From positions 1-64,000 of the forward strand of contig CP034537.1 in assembly GCA_004000515.1 (NCBI GenBank): 64,000 bases of DNA, read 5' to 3'. The notes beneath the pieces are model-generated. The model was given only the letters and a program-made list of their open reading frames with translations, searched no databases and was not told the origin of the DNA. Both the position numbers and the translations under genes were made by a program. Position 1 is the stretch's first letter, and every line of letters starts with the position of its first letter. Below are positions 59,405 to 64,000 of this stretch, piece after piece. Source of the DNA: Pseudomonas poae. GTDB lineage: Bacteria > Pseudomonadota > Gammaproteobacteria > Pseudomonadales > Pseudomonadaceae.

Positions 59405-60657
59405 TGATTGGTGCCCCCATAAGCGAAATACAGGCGAGCACTGGTGAGGGCTCGCTGTTCTTCGAAGTCGATCTGTTTGAGGCGGGCCTCGATGAGTTCA
59501 CGTCGGGCAGTGATGACAGGTGCCAGATCGCTTTTACCGGCGCGGTAGCTGGCCATGGTCAGCCCGACTTTTTCCTTGGCCAGGGGTAACAGACTGTCCT
59601 GGCTGCGGTACACGGCACGATTCAGACGCTCGTATTCGGCCAGATCGTCCTCCAGTTGCTGGGTGTGTTCACGTACGAGAGCTTCGCGCTCGGCCTCCAA
59701 CTGATTCAGTTCAGAGTGTTTGGCGGCGATCTTCGGGTTCTGTCGGGACTCGGGAAACAGTGGCAGGTCGAACGTGAACTGCACGCTGACCATGTCGCCG
59801 AACTGACGGTTGCGGCGCTGGTAATCAAGCTCCCAACTCCAGTCGGACTGCTTTTCGGACTCTGCTTCACGGACCTTGGCCTGCGCTTCGCGAGTCATTG
59901 GCGCGTATGCCGCCAGTGCGGGGTGATATTGCAGCTTATGGGAATAACCCGAGGCGTCGATGGGCCATTCGGGCAAGCTGCCGACGGGCTGGTCATTGGC
60001 GGCCGGACCTATCCAGCGCCTGAGAGCCGCTTTGGCTTGTGCCCTCAAGCGGATCAGATCGTCCTGTTGTTCCGCCAACTGAGCCGCCTCCTGTTTCGGA
60101 GTTACTGCATCGGCAGGCTGAGCACGACCACCGGCGATCTGCGCCCGGACGGTATCAGCCAACAGACGGTTCTCACGGTAAAAATCCTGAAACAGCGCCT
60201 CTTTACGCTCGACGGAGTAGCTGCTGATCCAGGCCAGTGCCGTGGCCTGACGAACGTTCAGGCGCTCGACACGGCCTTCGGCCGCGGCTCGATCTACGGC
60301 CGCCTCGGCAACTTCGATACGCGCCCTACGCTTGTCACGATTGGGCACCTCCTGCATGACGCCGACCATCTGCATGGTCATGCCGTCCTGCTCGAGGCGC
60401 CAGCGGTCAGGGCCACCGATGGGATAGTCTTGTATGCCCAGCAGGAGCTTCGGGTCGGGTAGTTCTCCAGCTGGAATGGCGGCGCTGCTGGCCGCTTGCA
60501 GTTTGGCCGCTTGGGCGGTCAGCGATGGTGCATTGTTTTCAGCAAGGCGCAAGGCTTCGTCGAGTGTCAGGGGGGCAGCAAGGCTTGGCAATGCCAGCAC
60601 GCTTGCCGCCAGGGCAGCCACGAGGGGCCAACCGGTGCAGTAGCACTTGGGATTCAT
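59401..60657 (-). CDS. cusC: CusC/TolC-family outer-membrane efflux protein
   Basis: An intact 418-residue protein from the ATG at 60657: signal peptide MNPKCYCTGWPLVAALAASV-LALPSLAA, then LTLDEALRLAENNAPSLTAQ and two OEP repeats (ALFQDFYRENRLLADTVRAQ; LLPLAKEKVGLTMASYRAGK) that form the alpha-barrel. The Cys at positions 5 and 7 are in the signal region, not a clear lipobox. It is the first gene of cusCBA and overlaps cusB. Confidence 0.9.
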   Translation of the reverse strand: MNPKCYCTGWPLVAALAASVLALPSLAAPLTLDEALRLAENNAPSLTAQAAKLQAASSAAIPAGELPDPKLLLGIQDYPIGGPDRWRLEQDGMTMQMVGVMQEVPNRDKRRARIEVAEAAVDRAAAEGRVERLNVRQATALAWISSYSVERKEALFQDFYRENRLLADTVRAQIAGGRAQPADAVTPKQEAAQLAEQQDDLIRLRAQAKAALRRWIGPAANDQPVGSLPEWPIDASGYSHKLQYHPALAAYAPMTREAQAKVREAESEKQSDWSWELDYQRRNRQFGDMVSVQFTFDLPLFPESRQNPKIAAKHSELNQLEAEREALVREHTQQLEDDLAEYERLNRAVYRSQDSLLPLAKEKVGLTMASYRAGKSDLAPVITARRELIEARLKQIDFEEQRALTSARLYFAYGGTNQ

Positions 60658-60757
60658 GTTCACGATTCCTGTGATGATCCACTGCGCGTGTATTGGGCTC
60701 GCGCGCAGATATGCCATCCCGCGCCAGGGCGGGATGAGGCTCAGTGGGGTACAGGAA

Positions 60758-61099
60758 TCAAGCGCGAGGCGGTCGCCACACCCCGGAGGGAGCCTGAGTA
60801 GGCAGGGAGTCGCTGAAGATTGTTAGTATCTGCGGCCTGGACAAACGGGTGGCAGGTTTCCCAAGCGACACTTGTAGCAGACTGGCGCTCCTGCATTCCT
60901 GGCCGGGCTTGCAGGTTTTGCCGTGATCGGTGGAGCTGCTCATCTCGTGACAGCAGTCCTGGTTCATGTCACCCATCATGGTCATGCCCGTCGTTTTAAT
61001 CGGGCAAGGTTCTGTCGGTGACTGAATGCCCGCCATCCCGCTCAGGGGAAGCGCCAAGCTAATCAGAAAAATAAGGCAAAACCGCAGGTAGCGTTTCAT
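60758..61099 (-). CDS. Small periplasmic copper-resistance-associated protein
   Basis: An intact 113-residue protein with a signal peptide (KRYLRFCLIFLISLALPLSG). The mature part is Cys-, Met- and His-rich: CPIKTTGMTMMGDMNQDCCH, EMSSSTDHGKTCKPGQECRS. Proteins of this kind precede czc/cus operons in Pseudomonas and are likely periplasmic Cu/Ag binders. It is the first gene of the cus transcript; a cop-box-like site (61133-61150) lies 34 bases before the start. Confidence 0.75.
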   Translation of the reverse strand: MKRYLRFCLIFLISLALPLSGMAGIQSPTEPCPIKTTGMTMMGDMNQDCCHEMSSSTDHGKTCKPGQECRSASLLQVSLGKPATRLSRPQILTIFSDSLPTQAPSGVWRPPRA

Positions 61100-61132
61100 T
61101 GAGGGAGTCTAGTCGCTGGTGACGGGCTATAC

Positions 61133-61150
61133 CATTACGAATCTGTCAGG
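61133..61150 (-). promoter_or_regulatory. Cop-box-like site upstream of the cus operon
   Basis: The minus strand reads CCTGACAGATTCGTAATG, matching 51505-51520 and 51643-51658 (CTGACAG-N5-GTAAT). It is placed just before the gene at 61099. Confidence 0.6.
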
Positions 61151-61447
61151 TAGAACCAGCAGCAACGGCTGCCTTAATTTAGCGGCCTATCTATACGCAT
61201 GCTGATAAGTCAGGCTTCGTAAATGATTGTCTCGTGAGTCGGTAATGCCACGATAAGGATCACCGCAATGGGTAGAACCAGTGGACCGTGCCGAGAACAG
61301 CGCTCAACAACAGATAGATACCCGCCAAACACCTAGTATCCTACCGCCTATAAGTTTGTTGAGCAGATAGCTCAATATGAGCTCGCCGCAACAGAATCAC
61401 TGGACGCTGTAGATACACTTGCGGACGACAGCCAAGGAAACTGGAAT

Positions 61448-62584
61448 ATGTCCGAGACAATAGCTACACGTAGCATTCCCCGTACGGTCTGGGCGCTAGG
61501 TTTCGTCAGCCTGTTCATGGACTTGCCTTCAGAAATGGTTCATAGCTTGCTGCCGATGTTTCTGGTGGGTTCTCTAGGCGTCAGCATGATCACCCTGGGT
61601 CTGATCGAGGGTATTGCGGAGGCGACGGCCCTTATAGTGAAAGTATTTTCAGGTGCGATCAGCGGCTACTTCGGTCGACGCAAGGGCTTGCTGCTGGTTG
61701 GCTAGGGTCTTGCGGCACTCACCAAGCCGCTCTTTCCATTGGCTCACTCTGCAGAAATGGTGTTCACCGCACGCTTTCTGGATCGGATCGGCAAAGGTAT
61801 TCCCGGCGCTCCACGTGATGCCCAGGTCGCTGATGTATCGCCACAGCATATCCGTCGCTTGCTTCGGCTTACGTCAATCCATGGATACGATAGGGGCCTT
61901 CCTCGGGCCAGCAGTAGCCATCCGCCTGATGTATGCCTTCAGTGAAAACATTCCACTGGTGTTATGGATCGCGGTGAGACCGGCGTTGGTAGCAGTCAGT
62001 CTGATTTTTATTGGCGTCGATGAGTCCGAACACGAGCATTCAGCTCAGCGCTTTCGTTCACCCTGGCACGTTTTAGTGAGGACTTCCTGGTCTTGCGCGC
62101 TCAGCAAGCAGGGTTGTCTGCAACCTGGGTGCCGATAGTAATGGTGGTGATGGCCTTGTTCTACACACTCTCGGCCTACCCTGTGGGGAAGCTCTCTGAC
62201 CGTGTAAGTCGCACAAGTCTCCTCAGGGTCGGGTTGATGTTGCTGATCTTGTCCGATCTGGTTCTAGCCAGTGCCGAGTCCGTCTCAATGTTGATACTCG
62301 GCGTCGTCCTATGGGGACTTCATATGGGATTTAATCAGGGGCTACTGGCTGCGCTTGTCGCTGACACGACACCGGCAGAATTGAAAGGAACCGCTTTCAG
62401 GATTTTCAACCTGGTGAGTGGTGTATCCATGTTGCTGGCAAGCGGGATTGCGGGGTTACTTTGGCAAACGTATGGCTCAGCAATGACATTTTATGCCAGC
62501 GCGGTTTTTTCTGCGATAGCGCCCATACTGCTGATAGCACAACGTAGCAAGAGCACACATCGCTTGCATGATCACGGGCAGTGA
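61448..62584 (+). pseudogene. MFS transporter, decayed
   Basis: It begins MSETIATRSIPRTVWALGFV and has MFS membrane segments LFMDLPSEMVHSLLPMFLVG, TLGLIEGIAEATALIVKVFS, then a TAG at about 61703 in place of Tyr (VG-Y-GLAALTKPLFPL). It resumes FTARFLDRIGKGIPGAPRDA, IGAFLGPAVAIRLMY, and the last six helices LSATWVPIVMVVMALFYTLS onward to SKSTHRLHDHGQ. At least one middle stretch is shortened (near 62075) and frames shift twice. Substrate unknown; its place between copper genes suggests a metal role, but decay makes it inert. Confidence 0.75.
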
Positions 62585-62613
62585 TCATGCAAGAATCAAG
62601 GAAAGTTTGAAAC

Positions 62614-63081
62614 TTAGTTTGCCAGGTACTCGGCAATCACTTGGTCAGTACCTGCTTTGCTCAGGCCGATGACCTGATAAACATCCTGCTTCCCACCGAC
62701 CTCCATGCCAGGCGAGCCTGCCGGCATGCCCGGCACAGCTATCCCGATAAGGTCGTCGCGTTTGCTCAAAGCAACTATTTGCTCGGCAGGCACGTGGCCT
62801 TCAACAAACTTGCCGTTGATCACCGCGGTGTGGCATGACGAGAGACGCGGGGCAACACCCAGGCCCTGCTTGACCGCGCTCATGTTGGTTTCTACATGAT
62901 CAACGACGGTGAAGCCGTTAGCTTCAAGGTGCTGCATCCACTTCTTGCAGCATCCACAGTTAGCGTCACGATGGACGTCGATCGTCAGCGATTCTGCTGC
63001 ATGACCAGCGGAACTGATAAACAGAGCCGCGAATGCAGCGAGGCGAAGTGCCCGGCCAGGACGAAGAAAGTTATTTCGCAT
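62614..63081 (-). CDS. DUF411 periplasmic metal-binding protein
   Basis: An intact 155-residue protein read from 63081: MRNNFLRPGRALRLAAFAAL, signal peptide cleaved after GHAAE, then DANCGCCKKWMQHLEANGF with a CGCC metal site, GVAPRLSSCHTAVINGKFVE, and GIAVPGMPAGSPGMEVGG. DUF411 proteins accompany copper resistance operons. It overlaps the end of the cytochrome c gene by 11 bases, suggesting coupled translation. Confidence 0.85.
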   Translation of the reverse strand: MRNNFLRPGRALRLAAFAALFISSAGHAAESLTIDVHRDANCGCCKKWMQHLEANGFTVVDHVETNMSAVKQGLGVAPRLSSCHTAVINGKFVEGHVPAEQIVALSKRDDLIGIAVPGMPAGSPGMEVGGKQDVYQVIGLSKAGTDQVIAEYLAN

Positions 63082-63864
63082 GGGTCTGCTCCTTCCCATC
63101 AGCATGGGTATGAGTTTTTGGCTGATCCGCAGGAGCATCTGCACCCTCAGTATGAGCATGCTCAGTACTTTCATCCTGAGAGGGTGCTGCGTCTTCATCA
63201 TGAAGATGCGCACTATTTTTGTCGTCATGATGATCGTCGGACTCAGCTACTTCTTCAGCTCCGCCTGCATCATGATGTCCAGCGGCAGCCTCTTTTGACC
63301 GTCATGCTGTCCTTCATGGTTATGCATTTTGGTCTCGCCGCCACCGTGTTGGTGGCCATCGCTGCTTGCTGTCAGGGCCTTATATTGCTCTGCATCCAAG
63401 GTGGGAAGCTGCTGAAGAAAAGCAACCATCCCCCCAGATGTAGGGGTCGGCCATGCTTTTGCCCCAGGCTGGCATGCCTGTGGACTTGATACCGTGCTTG
63501 ATGATCCAGAAGGCGGCGGCTGGATTTCCATCAACGCCCAGTTTTGAAAGATTTGGAGGTGCCGGGTAAAGGCTTTTACTCAACTCGGTTCCAGCGACAC
63601 TCGGAGCCAGGTGGCAGCCAATGCACATTGAGTTGTAATTGCCTGCACCTGCACGAATGAGAGCTTCATCGCTTAGGTCGGGGACTTTAATGTCGCGTGA
63701 ACGCACTGCAATCGAGCGATCCCGAGCAGTGGACAGAAGTGCGTAAACGGGATCGGAGTGGGGTTCATCGGCCCCAACGTTGAACACACCAAAATGCACG
63801 ACGCCGGTCCCCATGATGACTGCACCACACCGGCAGCAGCCAACGTTTTTATTGTTCTTTTCAT
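63071..63864 (-). pseudogene. Cytochrome c with long His/Asp-rich C-terminal tail, frameshifted
   Basis: It is read from 63864: MKRTIKTLAAAGVV leader, then ADEPHSDPVYALLSTARDRS, a single heme site CIGCH in GAGNYNSMCIGCHLAPSVAG, and GIKSTGMPAWGKSMADPYIW with the distal Met. The tail after about residue 190 is GHQHGGGETKMHNHEGQHDG, then HHDDKNSAHLHDEDAAPSQD and THTHADGKEQTHAK, a strong Cu/Ni-binding-like region. Breaks near 63815, 63435 and 63285 split it. It sits between copB and the DUF411 gene in the same direction. Confidence 0.75.
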
Positions 63865-63873
63865 ATAAGGTTC

Positions 63874-64000
63874 TCAAAACCACATCCGAACACCTACGAC
63901 AAATCGCGCTTCGTTCGTATCCTCTCCTTCATCGCTAGCGAGGTCTGCGGTCTTGCCATAGGAGCGACTCCAGGTAACGCCGATGTAGGGGGCAAACTCG
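63874..64000 (-). CDS. copB: Copper resistance protein CopB/PcoB, C-terminal end (runs off the window)
   Basis: On the minus strand the last 41 codons read [20 protein letters not shown], then [20 protein letters not shown], the final beta strand of the CopB outer-membrane protein with a terminal Phe. The rest of the gene lies beyond 64000. It precedes the cytochrome c and DUF411 genes, presumably after copA on the far side. Confidence 0.8.
   Translation of the reverse strand, partial: EFAPYIGVTWSRSYGKTADLASDEGEDTNEARFVVGVRMWF

Overview
The window reads as an accessory region of a Pseudomonas-type gammaproteobacterial chromosome or large plasmid. Clade signals are a gcd/OprB pair, an OprD-family porin, a DUF2790 protein, a close XenA homologue and a phage/ICE-type CsrA. 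No rRNA, tRNA or CRISPR array was found. Many genes carry single-base frame breaks, and where the intended frame can be rebuilt most are one-base changes in short homopolymers. Such genes are called pseudogenes here, but sequencing or assembly error is at least as likely as real decay.

Layout. 1-4.4 kb: small prophage genes (LuxR-type HTH, TerB-like, CsrA, HNH endonuclease, DUF4224) ending in a tyrosine integrase. 4.8-6.5 kb: AlpA-like regulator and DUF3987 protein. 6.8-11.3 kb: OprB porin and membrane glucose dehydrogenase (gcd), flanked by related 49-bp repeats. 11.4-12.5 kb: a 162-bp MITE-like element and a 0.75-kb one-gene tyrosine recombinase element with inverted repeats. 12.5-22.6 kb: redox genes with their regulators (LysR/SDR, frmR'-frmA-VOC-DUF3422, GlxA/ABM, LysR/quinone oxidoreductase), broken by IS debris. 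22.9-30.1 kb: an NhaA-thioredoxin fusion and a UvrA-like ABC ATPase that share a short N-terminal leader, then an ICE MobH relaxase and an IS66 remnant. 30.3-39.1 kb: two ArsR-linked Old Yellow Enzyme modules separated by a truncated IS1182 copy. 39.7-49.6 kb: plasmid/ICE-like small genes, resolvases, a complete IS1182 copy, tandem repeats and a thioredoxin-reductase-like flavoprotein. 50.4-64 kb: a copper/silver resistance locus (DUF305, Csp-like four-helix protein, DUF2790, OprD porin, cusCBA, MFS, DUF411, His-rich cytochrome c, copB end) with a group II intron fragment and an IstB fragment.

Functional themes. One is reactive-electrophile and quinone detoxification: formaldehyde dehydrogenase, VOC protein, two OYEs, three MDR-type quinone oxidoreductases, two ABM monooxygenases, an SDR and a luciferase-like enzyme, mostly beside their own LysR, ArsR or AraC-type regulator. 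The other is periplasmic Cu/Ag handling, where a recurring CTGACAG-N5-GTAAT-like site upstream of several units suggests control by a CopR/CzcR-type response regulator encoded elsewhere.

The most unusual signal is a recurring 5' coding leader (MPxxSFGESS) at 17748, 22919 and 24809 joined to unrelated sequences. A second is a pair of homologous single-membrane-segment micro-proteins (MDRFELL...YLDK) at 41260-41379 and 46444-46587.
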